64,000 bases of DNA from Branchiostoma lanceolatum. Lineage: Eukaryota > Chordata > Leptocardii > Amphioxiformes > Branchiostomatidae. Positions within the stretch are counted from its first letter, which is position 1. The number at the start of each line of letters is the position of its first letter. The stretch spans positions 24,127,925 to 24,191,924 of the forward strand of contig NC_089725.1 in NCBI RefSeq assembly GCF_035083965.1. Direction: 5' to 3'. A program made the position numbers and the translations under genes. The notes below the pieces were generated by a model. The model saw only the letters and a program-made list of their open reading frames with translations. It ran no database searches and had not been told where the DNA came from. Shown here one piece after another: positions 35,501 through 46,060 of the stretch.

Positions 35501-36726
35501 TCTCCACAGTCATCGGGGGAGTACGCACACCCCCAACCAGTATGTCGAGCAGAGCAGGAACCCCCACAGGAACCCCCGTCAGAACAGGAACCCCCACAGG
35601 GACCCCCATCAGACCACCTGTCTCCACACCTTCATCGGCTCCCAGACAATGTGAGTTGGAAAGTGTCAATGTGATCTTTGTTCACTGAAATAGTCCTAAC
35701 TACAGTGATGCTTCTAAGATCTATAATGATGTAAATATGAATCCAAAGAAAGGTACATGTTTGTATTTCAGTTAATGTGCTATCAACTGCTTGTAAGTTC
35801 CTTATAGCACCTCAGGCACCTTTATTGTGCCCCCCATGACTGTTGCTGCCATGTTCCCCCAGCTGGCATGAGCAGACCGGCGGTGGCAGGAGGGAGATCC
35901 CAGGCTGCCGCCAAGCCTCCCGGGGCCCCGCTGGTTAAACAGGCAGCAGCAGCTCCGCAGCAGAAACCCAAACCCGCAGCACCTGCAACTCAGCCCAAAC
36001 CAGCAGGTGAGAGGTGGTCCAGCAAATTGTCTTGTGGTCTTTTTTTTAAACACTTCTTCCCCACAAAGTAAAACATCAACAGGAAGATATGTCTGATAAC
36101 AGAATGGCCACTTTCCTTTTGCCTGTTTATCAGAACTACAAGGAAAGGTATTGTATGTGCTGTAGTATTGTAGATTTGACTGTATAATCTCGGCAGTTAG
36201 AGAACTTTTGTCCCTTACCACTGTTTCAACCAAGCTTTTGGTACCCATTTAGAAAATATAGGCACATTAAAAAGCAATAACTTGTGCATTTGGAAACAAA
36301 AGAAATTCATGTTGTTGCTGCAGATGAAAAATGTCAGATGATATCTAATATTCCTCAACAGGTGCTGCAAAGCCTGTACCTTCACCTGCAACAGCTGCAT
36401 CCAAACCAGCTGTGCAGCCAGCTGCTAAACCTACTGCAGCAGCTTCCTCAGCGGACACAGCAAAACCTGAGGTAAAACAGCCTGTCCAGGTGAAACAGGA
36501 ACCTGTCCCGGTGACACAGGAACCTGTCCAGGTGACACAGGAGCCAGCTCAGGTCAAGCAGGAACCTGTTCAAACTCCAGCTTCTCCCAAGCCCCCTGAT
36601 GCAGAGCAGATGGAGGTAGACCAGCCAGCAAAGGAGGAGAAGATGGAGACTGATCAGGATGAACAGAAAGTAGAGGAGGCCTCAGGATCGCGAAGGAGAA
36701 GTGCCAGAATTAAGGCAAAACATTGA
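20582..36726 (+). CDS. SYMPK: Symplekin, scaffold of the mRNA 3'-end cleavage complex
   Basis: Nuclear scaffold linking CPSF/CstF and the histone pre-mRNA cleavage factors; the N-terminal HEAT repeats bind the Pol II CTD phosphatase SSU72. I assemble 37 in-phase exons, 1402 residues with all microexons (human 1274). Exons include 20582-20671, 22575-22697, 23035-23108, 23421-23547, 23701-23807, 24079-24142, 24301-24348, 24730-24833, 25168-25265, 25512-25570, 25696-25791, 25932-25978, 26304-26352, microexons 26583-26591, 26735-26743, 26912-26920, then 27223-27366, 27641-27799, 28045-28185, 28501-28618, 28926-29012, 29384-29564, 29906-29987, 30543-30656, 30899-30967, 31363-31441, 31658-31742, 32059-32128, 32499-32607, 32893-32993, 33116-33206, 33391-33495, 33785-33972, 34728-35030, 35290-35650, 35863-36006 and 36362-36726. 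The HEAT region is followed by a basic/acidic linker (KKPKVQ...DEEEDK), the conserved C-terminal domain ([45 protein letters not shown]), and a Pro/Ala/Thr-rich tail ending [11 protein letters not shown]. Intron 1 carries a LINE. Confidence 0.96.
21085..22555 (+). mobile_element. 5'-truncated CR1/L2-type LINE in SYMPK intron 1
   Basis: The coding part starts inside reverse transcriptase ([18 protein letters not shown]) and continues through [29 protein letters not shown] and the catalytic FADDTKIY box to the thumb and C-terminal segment ending [14 protein letters not shown]. The endonuclease and ORF1 are absent. One reading frame runs from 21085 to 22467 with a single in-frame TGA at 21979-21981, where relatives have Arg (LVRPHLEYA), a CpG-type CGA-to-TGA change, so the copy is young. 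The 3' end is a tandem TTCAAGGTAAAGA, as in CR1-like tails. ACCTTCT occurs at both flanks, a possible short target duplication. It ends about 20 bases before the exon 2 acceptor. Confidence 0.93.
26110..26219 (+). repeat. Dispersed repeat, ATCCAGTTGC family, copy 2
   Basis: Contains GCCGATGCTATCTGAAACGT, TTTATCCAGTTGCTTGAGTA and ACCTGGATGTCTAACCTTCA in the family order. Located in SYMPK intron 12. Confidence 0.85.
26583..26920 (+). other. SYMPK: Array of three 9-nt microexons in SYMPK
   Basis: GATGACAAG (26583-26591), GATGAAAAG (26735-26743) and GATGACAAG (26912-26920) each have an AG directly before, a GT directly after, and a long pyrimidine tract upstream. Flanking exons 13 and 17 both break at codon boundaries, so each microexon adds Asp-Asp/Glu-Lys without changing frame. 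Spacings of 152 and 177 bases suggest tandem duplication of one exon with its acceptor. They extend the acidic start of exon 17 (DEEEDK), next to a basic KKPK motif. Their use in mRNA is inference. Confidence 0.7.
27109..27204 (+). repeat. Dispersed repeat, ATCCAGTTGC family, copy 3
   Basis: Head CACTGACAAAAGGTAGTGGA, CTGAAACGTCTGCC and TATCCAGTTGCTTGA are clear; the tail is shortened. It ends 18 bases before SYMPK exon 17, so part of that acceptor region is repeat-derived. Confidence 0.85.
29719..29855. repeat. Dispersed repeat, ATCCAGTTGC family, head-to-head dimer
   Basis: An inverted partial copy (CAAGCAACTGGATAAATGG, CATCCGC) is joined at its head to a direct copy (TGGATGCTACCTGAAACATC, TTTCCAGTTGC), forming an imperfect palindrome in SYMPK intron 22. 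Confidence 0.8.
30056..30240 (+). repeat. Dispersed repeat, ACCACYGCGAAC family, uninterrupted copy
   Basis: A GCGGTGGTTT start, AAACTCAAAACCACCATGAA in the middle and AAAACCACTGCGAACAC plus GGAAATTAAATCC near the end. It aligns with 34062-34712 and, inverted, with 60061-60283. Class unknown. Confidence 0.7.
30361..30463. repeat. Dispersed repeat, ATCCAGTTGC family, tail-out palindrome
   Basis: Two partial copies are joined at the ATCCAGTTGC block; the centre is GGATAAAATTTTATCC (30420-30435) and the arms CCAAAAATAGTTACTCAAGC are perfect for over 40 bases. It could extrude as a hairpin. In SYMPK intron 23. Confidence 0.85.
33648..33677 (+). other. Vestigial echo of SYMPK exon 33 start
   Basis: CTCAGCAACCAACCTGTGCT duplicates the acceptor and first codons of exon 33 (33785). 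It would read ATNLCF, then runs into unrelated sequence and a stop. It appears to be a short duplicated exon start left in the intron. Confidence 0.55.
34062..34712 (+). repeat. Dispersed repeat, ACCACYGCGAAC family, interrupted copy
   Basis: The left half (GTGGTGGTTTTATGTTCAC...AAAGCCACCACGAAA) ends near 34193 and the right half (GAACTTGAAACCACTGCAAA...) resumes near 34608. The gap is exactly the fold-back element at 34194-34605, so this repeat was present first. Confidence 0.75.
34194..34605. mobile_element. 412-bp TA-flanked fold-back element (mariner-like MITE)
   Basis: The ends CACCTTTCTCACGCGGCGG and its inverted partner pair for about 45 bases, including ATGATAGAATGAAGACGAGG. TA flanks both sides (34192-34193, 34606-34607), the Tc1/mariner-type duplication. 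Inside, GACCGATCCCATAG (34377) and GGATCGGTC (34542) form a second inverted pair that resembles the ends of the element at 36767-37518. It lies in SYMPK intron 33. Confidence 0.7.
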
Positions 36727-36766
36727 TAAAAGTCTACTAGTAAGAAATTCCTACTACTACACAATA

Positions 36767-37518
36767 GACCGATCCCAAAGCCACGCCCCCTGTTCGATTT
36801 CGAACATCTCCGTCAAAAACAGGGTTTGACGGACCAAACATGGCCGCCGCGGCTAAGTTGAAAATAATGCCACTGACTTCGGTTTAGCTTTTGTGACACT
36901 GAAACCGTTTCAAAGCGGGCCAAATAAGAATGCTATGCTGAAGGCTGTATCCACCAGGTAGAGTTGTCTAAAGAGGGGGTATATGTAGTTGAGGTGAGAG
37001 CGTAATGTTTTCGGTATGCGCCGCATAGTTTTCCCTTGTCGGTGGGCATCAGCGCCCAGTTTCTAACAAGCAGTCGATGCACATGTAAAACAGGGTTCAT
37101 ATATCTGTGACAGGGTTCCCACTGTATTGACTGCATGTATAACAGCTGCATGGTATTTAGTAACTAAGAATTAAAATGCATCCTTTCACTTACCTGTTCA
37201 TTTTCAAGTTAACCAGTTTCACACACCAGTAACTGAAGAGACGAAACTCTGCGCTAGCGGAATTTGTAGTAGTCAGCATGTGGTACAAGATTCCTCTCCT
37301 TGAGTGCCCGATCTATTTTCTTTTTAAATTTGTTTTTGTTCTGGGCATGCATTCAACCAATACAGTGGAAAACCTGTCCCAGATATATGTACCCTACTTT
37401 ACACGTGCCATTTCTGCACCGCCAACACTGTTTTTGACGGAGGTGCTCTGAATAGAACAGGGGATTCTATGGGTCTTCTATTCGTTCGATATGGATATGG
37501 TGTTCGACAGGATCGGTC
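36767..37518. mobile_element. 752-bp TA-flanked element just after the SYMPK stop
   Basis: Ends GACCGATCC...GGATCGGTC with TA on both sides; subterminal inverted pairs include CTCCGTCAAAAACAG with CTGTTTTTGACGGAG and CCCCTGTTC with GAACAGGGG. No transposase is encoded. It starts 41 bases after the stop codon, so it would be part of the SYMPK 3' UTR unless cleavage occurs first. Mariner-like assignment rests on the TA flanks only. Confidence 0.65.
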
Positions 37519-37520
37519 TA

Positions 37521-39981
37521 TAGCCTAATATACACACACGTTTTCTGTGTCGTCTCCAAAATGTGTGTGTAAATCGAGCTAATGTTTGACTGAAAGGCCA
37601 AGCACTTGACAGATTTATATAGACCTGTAAAATAGATCAGTAAACATAATTTTACGTTGAAACTAAGTATCAGTCGGAGATATCTGTCAAATTCTAGAAC
37701 TTGTGCTTTAGAACGCTATGCCATTTGTCTTCAGAGTAGCACTTCAGTATGTTAAAAAAAAATGACAATGTTGATTAAAATTATTTTAAGTGGTCATAAC
37801 TGTGACATTTATATTATTAAAATGTTAGCATTAAAGTGTAATTGTACGTAAAGGATTGTTTTTTCTTTATTAGCCTATTCTTTACTCAAGTATCCCTCCA
37901 TCTACTATTATACATTTAAACATCTTGGGTACAACCATAACAGATACTAACAGATGGAAACCCAGGAAAGGTAGCCCTATATCTACTATGACATTACTGA
38001 TATAGTGTGTGTCAAAAAAAACCCATCAGACCCTTCATACACTGACCAACAAACCTACTGCTTAGCAAAATCCTACACGTAAACACTCACACAACTAAAC
38101 AAAAGGACACCTTTGTTTCGGGCTGGACAAGAATCGGGTTTGTTTCCGTACAAAGTACAAACGTAACCCATGGTGACAGAACTTCTCTTTGGCCCTTTTC
38201 CCATAATTTCCTGTCTAAAGTGTCATATCTATCAGAAGTAACTACACCAAATGTACTTCCCTTCAAAGCAAGACTGGACAAATATAAGGAAAACCATCCG
38301 TTGGGCAGAGTCAGTGATCATCAAGTGAAGATCAGCCAAACTGGAATGCTGACCGACGACTCAAGTCTATTCTACTCTTGCTCCTCTGCGGTCTGGCTCA
38401 GACTTGGCATATAGATTTCGTTTATCACAGACACGTTACGACTTCACGCGAGAGGAGATCATGTTCCGTTGTGAGTTCACTGGGAATACCAGTATCTTGT
38501 AACATGCCTGTTGATGCCCACAATTGACAGATCTTCTTATCGATTCTGTCTGGCTAATAAATGTCTTAGGTATGCTTGGCTATCGCCATCAATAGCTTAT
38601 ACTGGTACTAGATATAGGCAATAACTTTTCGGCAAGAAGTAACCATATGGAAACCTAAAGAGGTTATATATTTTGAACCAAATGTTTCTACAACAGTCAC
38701 TCAACATAATAACATGAATTACCCTGGCAAAATCTTATAGGTGGTTTGGGCCATGAGGTTTTTAGCCTGAGTGTCATCCTGTTTCAGTTCCAGGCTTTAC
38801 CTTCACCAAACCGGTAGAAGGTAGAGCCTGGAACTGAAACAGGATGACACTTAGGCCATGAGGTTTTATGCAATCTAGAACTGTATGAACAAAATTTTTG
38901 ACAGCATGATTGAAATGACTTGCCTTCAGCAACACAATTTTCAACAGAATGATGTTATGAAACAACATGGCATTCTACTGGTATTGTCTTTGCACACCTT
39001 AACTTGGCAGTGGTACATCAAAGTTAACTTCAACAAAGACTATCAACCAACAAATGAAGAAAATATTTTCTAGTGAATGAAAGGATCCAGTAAAGTACCA
39101 AAAGTAAGGTATCTGCGCTCTGAACAAAACGGTCAACTGGAAACAAAGTCAAACTGTTTTTTTTTCACTTTCTGTCAACCCTTTTTGCACCTAAAAGGTG
39201 TAGGTCGTAGGAAGGTTCAGAGGTTAAGAGTACTGATTATCTATTTTCTGTAAAAAAGAAAGTTGTTTCATGTCCTCCTTCAGGGTTTCCACAAGCTATT
39301 AAAACAAAATATATTCATGCTATTCAAGATCATATGGCAATGTAGCAAATGGTATTGAACTGTTTTGTATGAAACATGACCATATCTGGTATATTCAAAA
39401 TGCCCAAATGACCCAAAAAAGTGAAAATACTAAAATGTGTTGTCCTTTAACGATCCCACATGAAGTTTGGTAAGAGACTACCATAATGGAGCAGGCTAGC
39501 AAACATCTCTGCAGTGTTGGTGAATAAAATCTGCTATAAACTGGAAGACCGTGACATGAAACAGAGTTCTTTAAAAAAAAAACAGCATGCCACACAAACT
39601 ACCATATCATCTGAGAGTAGATTTCTTTCTGTAGCCACACACAAAAAAACAACTAACAAGCTCAAAATTTTCTAAAATGTAAAAAAAAAACCAATATGGT
39701 TCTGCACACAATTTAGTGGTCCATCATATCCTGCAGACTATGCTCTCACAGACTCACAATAAAGCCTACATTCACACATATGCATACTGTAGCTTGCAGT
39801 CAATCATTCTAATGATTCCTACCTGACAAGCTCTAGTACCGAAGCCTTGTACATGTACAAGCATATACATACATACAGTGGGTGAGAATTTGATATGTAC
39901 ATAAAAACTCCAAACTAAACTGATCTTGTTATCCAGCAAGGTTGTACAAAATAGTCTTATAATAGGTTTGTGCTGAAGAGC
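37521..39981. other. Convergent intergenic region, SYMPK and C19orf47-like 3' ends
   Basis: No gene is recognised. An AATAAA at 38556-38561 could serve plus-strand transcripts. The region includes the MITE at 38763-38858. Short frames (for example 38087-38281, minus) have no recognisable homology. Confidence 0.5.
38763..38858. mobile_element. 96-bp fold-back MITE, TAGCCTGAG family, 9-bp target duplication
   Basis: Begins TAGCCTGAGTGTCATCCTG and ends CTTAGGCCA, the inverted end with two changes. The arms pair over about 35 bases. TGAGGTTTT flanks it on both sides (38754-38762 and 38859-38867). Same family as 3746-3830, where the end is CTCAGGCTA. Confidence 0.88.
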
Positions 39982-42900
39982 TCAGATCTTCCCCAATCTT
40001 GCAAACACACTCCCACCCCCAACAGCCTTCTTCCCTGTTTCTTCCCCAGAGTCATCATAACTAAATATCCCTGAGCTGCTGACTTTTGCTACAGAGACAG
40101 ACCCCTTCCCTTTCTTCCCTGCTGGCGTCACAGCCTTCCGAATGCCTGAGATTTTCCTCACAGCCGACAGTTTGGCAGAAACATCGTCAGACACAGAGTC
40201 ACTAGACGACGCCTCCATTTTCTTCACATTTGTTACTGTCATTTTCTCAGTTCTCTTCTGCCCAAGACGGGCCAACACGCTGGGTTTTGCAGTGCCTGTC
40301 GTAGAGTCCACGTTTTCTGGACCCAGTCTTTTCCTGATCCCCTTCTCAGCAGTCTGTGGCCCTAGTCTGGCGTGGACACCTTTCTTGGCAGGTGCAGCAG
40401 CAGCAGTAGGAGGAGCAGCAGCTAGAGCCTTTACTGCACTGGGGCTTTGCTTCAGCACACCGTGATATTCTAGTGCTGGTTCTGCTGCTTCTGACTGGTC
40501 ACCCAGACGACTGAACACTCCTGAGGCCTGGGAAGCAAGGAAAGTTGGAGGGGATAAGTACACACATATTATGACTGACATAAGTTATGCAGTGAGTGCA
40601 TGTAAAGCTTGTGTCTAAATGTCCAAATGGTGAATCTGGATAAAGCCATTGGTGCTACAACTTTAGTGGAAATAACTGATAATGTAAGCAGATGTGTGTA
40701 ACAGGATGTGATCTCTTGGAAGTAAAAGCTGTCTCTAAGATGTTATGGTCCCTTTATCTTACCTTTGGTTTTGTAGAGTCTGCTGGTGTGTCCCCTCCTA
40801 GTCGGTCAAACACAGATGATGCCTTTTTGCTGGGACCCAAATCTAAAGAACAAAGGAGAAAATCAAATCATGAACCTGATGGAAAATAACTACAGTACTA
40901 TCTTTACAATTTTTCTCTATGATATTCTAATTCATGTAAACAAGTACCAAGTACACAGGTTAAACTCTCTTTTGATAAAGCAAAATATATTCTTAAAACC
41001 ATAGGCCCAACTTAATCCACTACCGGTAACTCTTACTGGAAAAGAATCAATTCACTGTTCCAGAGGACCTGCATGGCAACAACTGATCTCCTATTATACC
41101 CCATTTCACGATCCTTTAGATCACCTTTGTGACTTCCAAAAGTTCACCAGGCTTAGTACAATAGCAATAAAGGATCCAGAATGAGTAGGCTTGTTAGATG
41201 TTCCAAGCCAAGTTATTCCCTGCATAGTGTAACACTCACTAGCTGGCATCTTGTCTGGCATGCGGACAATGATGGTCTGTGAACCCTCCTCTGGCATGGC
41301 CACTTTGCGGGATTTCTTCATCCCTCCTACCACCTCCTCCTCATCCAGGTCTGTCACAATAGTTCTCTTCATACCTGCAGCAGGGAACAACAACAGTCAG
41401 CTGTCACATCATACTAGTCTCCAACCAGACCCAATAGATTGCAAAGACCGTATCCAACTGGAAGAAGGAGCTTATAGTGCAATCTAAGGTCTGGAACAAG
41501 TCGGTCTGAACAAAGGCTATTAACATCTAATTGTTACCTAATCAAACTGTGCTTCTGTAAGTGAGTTTATTACTCTCTGTCTGCACGGGCGTGCGGCGCC
41601 ATGCGGGCTGACACCTCCAGGCCGCGACTGAGGCCGTTCACTTGGGCAGGGCTGTACCGCGAAAATTAAACTTCCCAGGAAAAATAAACTAAATGTTGCC
41701 AACAGAAAAGACTTGGCCTCTTTTTCAAAATCAATCTGTTACGAAGATCGCTACCAAAACTGCTTCAATCGTCACAAAATGCATTCAATTTTGACCAGTT
41801 ACGTCGGAACTGTAAGGGCAATTCCCGCCATGTGGTCACGTGGAATCTTGCAGTTAATCTCTAGTAATAGTGGCTTGAACCCGAAACAGTTAACATTGTC
41901 TACGAATGTTTTTGTAAGAACGGTTTTCCATGATGCCACAAACATCGCAGATGGGTGAAAGAAACTGCTATTGTGAGAGCTTTTTACTAGGCTCAACCAA
42001 GGCGCGAACCTCCCACTGGGACGTGCGCGGGTGACTGGGCTTGGTCATAAAAAGATTAGTACCCCGGACATTCGTACGGCTGTTAGCATTACAACAAGGA
42101 GGGGCAGCGGCACCTTTATTGAATAGAAATGCTCCGCCCTGTTTGAGTTGTAGCAGACCTTGGGTTGGCTATGAAAACTCCTTCTGCCTGTTGGATACGG
42201 TCTTTGCCAACCCGTAGGTCTGCTTGGAGACTAACATCATACCAGTACTGGTCATTTTGTTAGATGTAGGAATGCTGATGGTAAATTTTTGTTAGCACAC
42301 ATCCAACTCCATGATCCATTCAGAACACATGCATATAGATTAAGCATGATTCCATAGCACACTAACTTTGTCATTACATTACACATGAAAAACAGACATT
42401 TCTACATGGCAAGGCTATCTAGGAATATAGTCTACAGGGCAGGTGATAATTTAGTGAAACACACTGCAATGGCACACTGTATTTTCTGTAACTTTTAGTG
42501 ACAACTGGTTCAAAAAGGGCAGCTTCTGGGCTTACTTGTGATACCACCATCTAGGGACATCCTATAGGGGGAGTTGCTGGGAGAATCCCTGAGGTAGTGG
42601 CCAACCATCCTGCTTGCCGCTGTAAGAACGTGACAGTACATTGACATCTAGCTAGGACACTGTGACACACAACAACAGCGACAAGCACATGACAGGACTT
42701 AGCTGAGAAACGGCTTGAAATAACTGCTCAGTACAATAGAGATTGGTAAAAACCTTTCTAGAAACTTTTAATCTGAGATGTCAACTATCAATATCCAAGC
42801 ACGCAGAGATATCAAATCTATTTATCTACACTGAAACATGTTACCGATAGTTTCAGTTGATCAGTTTATACTAGAAGGTTATTAGAATGAAAAGAAGGGC

Positions 42901-44505
42901 CTACGTGTGCCTGCAGGTTTCCTCCGTGGGGGTTCCTGTGGTACAGACACCTGTAGCACCTTGTCTCTCTGTTCCTGAGGAAACAAACATGGCTGAGCCT
43001 GGAGCAAACGGGCAAACAAACAAGTCAGTGCCTTACTTAGAATTAGTCAGTGTCTCACTCAGTGCCTTTCCCTGCACCAGGGGATGTTGAATATTAACAT
43101 GAGGCAAAATCAGCGGGGCATAATCCTTGAATCTAAACAACACAGTCAAGAAAGATGATTTTCATAGCTCAGAACGTAAAGGTAGGATACTTCTACAAGT
43201 AGTAGTCTGAGTGCAAACCAATTTATCACCAATATCATCTAACTACCGTAGTAACTACTGTAGTTTCAGGACAGGTATACTTATTTCATATCTTAGTCTA
43301 CCAGAATCTTGTTCTACAGATTATTTGGTATTCATTTGATTTGAATTACATTGAGGGAGCATGTACCTATACCTGTAGATATAGCAAAGTGCTGCTTGAA
43401 GCTGTATTGTATAGCTGTTGTACAGAGATATGATTTGTATACAATAGTATAGATTGGGACAAAGTCCTGCAACTTACCTGTTGTGCCACAGTTTTTGCAT
43501 GCTTGAGGATGGCTATGACATCACCGACCACCACGATCCCCATGTCGTTCAGGATCTCCTTGCTGAGATCCAGCAGCATTGTCTTCTGGATCCTGTTGTC
43601 TGCAAAGGTGACTGCGTAGCTCGCGGCTGGTCCGGCTGGGATCCCAGCTTCCATGAAGAACTTGATCCATGTCGAGGTTTCTAACCAGGTGGAGAATTAG
43701 CCTTGGTCAATTTCGCACCGGCTTTTTAGCGAATGTCTACAGCAACACTTATTCTATGGAACGTTACCTTCGAGCTTAACATGTACTTACAACTTACAAG
43801 TAACATCTTAACAATAATTTCCAAAAAAATTCACATTACACTGCTGAGTATATTTGAAGAATGGTCAACAGTTTTAAATGCCGTAGAGACACAAGTATAT
43901 AGTGACTAAAAAAATTGTCTGCTGTGTGAAGTGTTTGATGATGGTGACTTTCAACTTAACTTTAACTGGTAAATGCATGTGAATCTATACACGCGAAAGT
44001 CTGGGAGTAAATAAAAGTGTGCCGCGAAAAATTATGCACATCAGCACATGTCCTTCATGAGTCATGTCGAAGTGCCATCCCGTTTATAATTTTCATAGTC
44101 CTGGTTCCCCATCTGTGTTCTCCTCAACTAAGTGAACTAAAGATCAAATAGCCTGACCCTCTTGAAAACCATATGAAGATTATGAATTAGCTATTTTCTT
44201 TATCATATCACACTCGTACTCCTGAATTCCGTCTTGGACAGACTAGTCTATAGTCCAGACAGTCCTAGCCTCAGCTGTGCAACGGAGGTATGCAGAACAC
44301 GATCCACGCACAAGGCAAACATCGCTGGAAAACTAGGCCCGTATCATACACTACGTTGACGTCTCTAGTCAGAAAATCATACCAAATGAATCCCTGATAA
44401 GTGAAGTAATGGTTGTCGTTTGTCTGTACTACTTAAACGGGGCAATAGTGGAGTTAAAGACATCAAACTGAGAAATGTTACAAACTTACCAGACTGCGAC
44501 GCCAT
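39982..44505 (-). CDS. C19orf47-like SAM-domain protein
   Basis: Orthologue of human C19orf47, a nuclear protein of unknown function. Seven in-phase exons: 44490-44505, 43478-43680, 42905-42974, 42536-42619, 41240-41374, 40763-40842 and 39982-40527, giving 377 residues (human 422). The N-terminal SAM-like domain (about 6-73) is strongly conserved: EAGIPAGPAASYAV, ADNRIQKTMLLDLSKEI, VVGDVIAILKHAK. After a variable linker come six copies of a (V/I)xxRLG motif (VFDRLGG, VFSRLGD, VHARLGP, IRKRLGP, VLARLGQ, VFARLGK), the last at the extreme C-terminus. The stretch with DSPSNSPYR fits the human DSPPSTPP region and may be a phosphosite cluster. Start context is CTAAGATGGCGTC, TISU-like. Intron 4 hosts an 819-bp MITE. 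Identity is secure; function is not known. Confidence 0.93.
41415..42233. mobile_element. 819-bp MITE with perfect 9-bp target duplication
   Basis: The ends TAGTCTCCAACCAGACC and GGTCTGCTTGGAGACTA are parts of inverted repeats of about 56 bases that include GCAAAGACCGTATCCAAC. ACATCATAC flanks it on both sides (41406-41414, 42234-42242) without a mismatch. The centre (about 41570-42120) is GC-rich in places and encodes no transposase I recognise. It is the longest member of the TAGTCTCCAAGCAGA family here and may resemble the parent element's ends. Located in intron 4 of the C19orf47-like gene. Confidence 0.9.
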
Positions 44506-44598
44506 CTTAGCCCCAAACCAGGATACGTCCACTCTCGCCCAATCTCGCGATACTTGATTATGGACTATTCCAAACAAAAAGACAGGGGCCGATCGAGG

Positions 44599-44731
44599 TA
44601 ATCTCCAAGCAGATCTGTCGGTAGCAAGACAGTATCCATGGTCGAAAACTGGCCCGTGACCATGGGGGAAACAATATCCAACTGGCCAGTGTTTTTTTGC
44701 CCATAGATACTGCCTTGCCAGTGGTAGATTA
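44599..44731. repeat. MITE relative, TAATCTCCAAGCAG ends
   Basis: Left end TAATCTCCAAGCAGATCT and right end GGTAGATTA, with an inner inverted pair around GCAAGACAGTATCCATGG. I see no clean target duplication, so one end may be rearranged. It lies 94 bases upstream of the C19orf47-like start codon. Confidence 0.6.
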
Positions 44732-45550
44732 GGGCCTAGGGGAAACATATGATTTTGTCTTCTCTTGTTCATCTTTAGGAAAAAGTCGATCAGCACCAAG
44801 GACGAAGAGAAGTTTTGTAAAAATTTGGCAAGGTTACGGATATTCGGAATGATCACAAACGCGATTTTGCTCGGATATATTCATAAAGGTAAAAGGTAAA
44901 GCGGTCGAACATCAGACTGAGGGCGAAGTATGACGCTTTTTCGTTAGTGCAACGCGGCTTCGCTATTAAAGGTTCGCGTATTTAGGTCAAGCACACAGGG
45001 TCACCCCTACTATTCTCCATAAGTGTGCTTGATTCTTTTACGTGCAGAGGTTTGATCATGAAGCCCTAAAGCTCCCTCATATACGGGGCCGCCGACTTTA
45101 TGTCCCCATCCGATATCGAGGACAATGCGGCTCAGTCGTGACCAGGTCCGGGCGCGCACCCGCGGGCCGATGGGCACGGAATTTGAGCTAGATGTGGTGA
45201 GAGGTAGAGGGCGCAAACCACTGCAACACGCGGATAGGACTTAAATATTGATCATACGTTTTATTTATTTCTTATAAAAGTTCCTTTACATTTGTGCCAA
45301 ATTACAACTTAGTCTGTATTACGCAAACTCCAGCTGTCCGGGGGTTACAGGGCGGCGAGCGGTCACAGGAGGCTTGATTGAAATCAGGCTAATTTCAACT
45401 CATTTCATACAAAGCTAGACCTGCTATTGTACTAAGGGCGTTTTATTCTGACTCACCCTTGTAAGTCACAACAGTTCTAAATTGTTCAAACAAATGAAAA
45501 TAAACGTTTGAACATGTTTGAATTTATCTGTATAGATCTATGCTGGATAA

Positions 45551-45691
45551 AGATTGCAAAGACCGTATCCAACCTCCTTGATCCAACCGGCAAAATGAGT
45601 TTTTATTGCAACTGTTAGATTGCGATAAAAACTCCTTTTGTCAGTTGACGTTGAATACGGTCTTTGCAACCTTTAGATCTGCTTGGAGATT
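45551..45691. repeat. Palindromic member of the GACCGTATCC/CTCCAAGCAGA family
   Basis: GCAAAGACCGTATCCAAC at the left pairs with GTTGAATACGGTCTTTGC at the right; the right end is AGATCTGCTTGGAGATT. The left terminus is missing or diverged. Confidence 0.7.
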
Positions 45692-45729
45692 GAGCTAGTT
45701 CCACATTCACGGTATCCGTACAGTAAACT

Positions 45730-45802
45730 CACCCTCCTCCAGTAGGCCTGATTGCCTCGGCCCACAGTCTCCCGAGGGAATCAGGCCTGCTGGAGGAGGG
45801 TG
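45730..45802. mobile_element. 73-bp hAT-like fold-back element
   Basis: CACCCTCCTCCAGTAGGCC pairs with GGCCTGCTGGAGGAGGGTG. Flanks are AGTAAACT (45722-45729) and AGTGAACT (45803-45810), an 8-bp duplication with one difference. CA...TG ends and 8-bp duplications fit hAT elements. Confidence 0.65.
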
Positions 45803-46060
45803 AGTGAACTACCTATAACTTTATCTTATAGTATAAGTAAGCTAGTAGCAAGGCCTTGCTGATAGTAAACTGAACACCCGTTTAATACACGACCACTTTA
45901 ATAAAAGATACTGTTTCCCAATATTACAGCAACGATCTTGGTTACAATACAGCATGTAACGCTACAATGTTCTTTATGCAAAATAGATATGCAAATGAAA
46001 GTGCAAATCTTTTTTTTTCAAGCGTCTTCTAGGGTCCCCTTTGTGACCACAGTCCTCAAA

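Larger units (their letters stand above)
44506..46056. other. Divergent intergenic region, C19orf47-like and BTB genes
   Basis: About 1.55 kb between facing-away start codons. It carries the repeat copies at 44599-44731, 45551-45691 and 45730-45802. The segment 45060-45200 is GC-rich and has an open frame on minus, but no homology I can name. ATGCAAAT occurs near 45988. Any shared promoter would lie among these insertions. Confidence 0.5.

Noticed and set aside
44377-44856. 159-codon open frame on minus containing the C19orf47-like start
   Set aside because: Only the last segment from the ATG at 44505 is used before a good splice donor; the upstream part crosses a repeat.
45010-45216. GC-rich 68-codon frame on minus
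   Set aside because: No recognisable domain; may be part of an unidentified repeat. Left uncalled.
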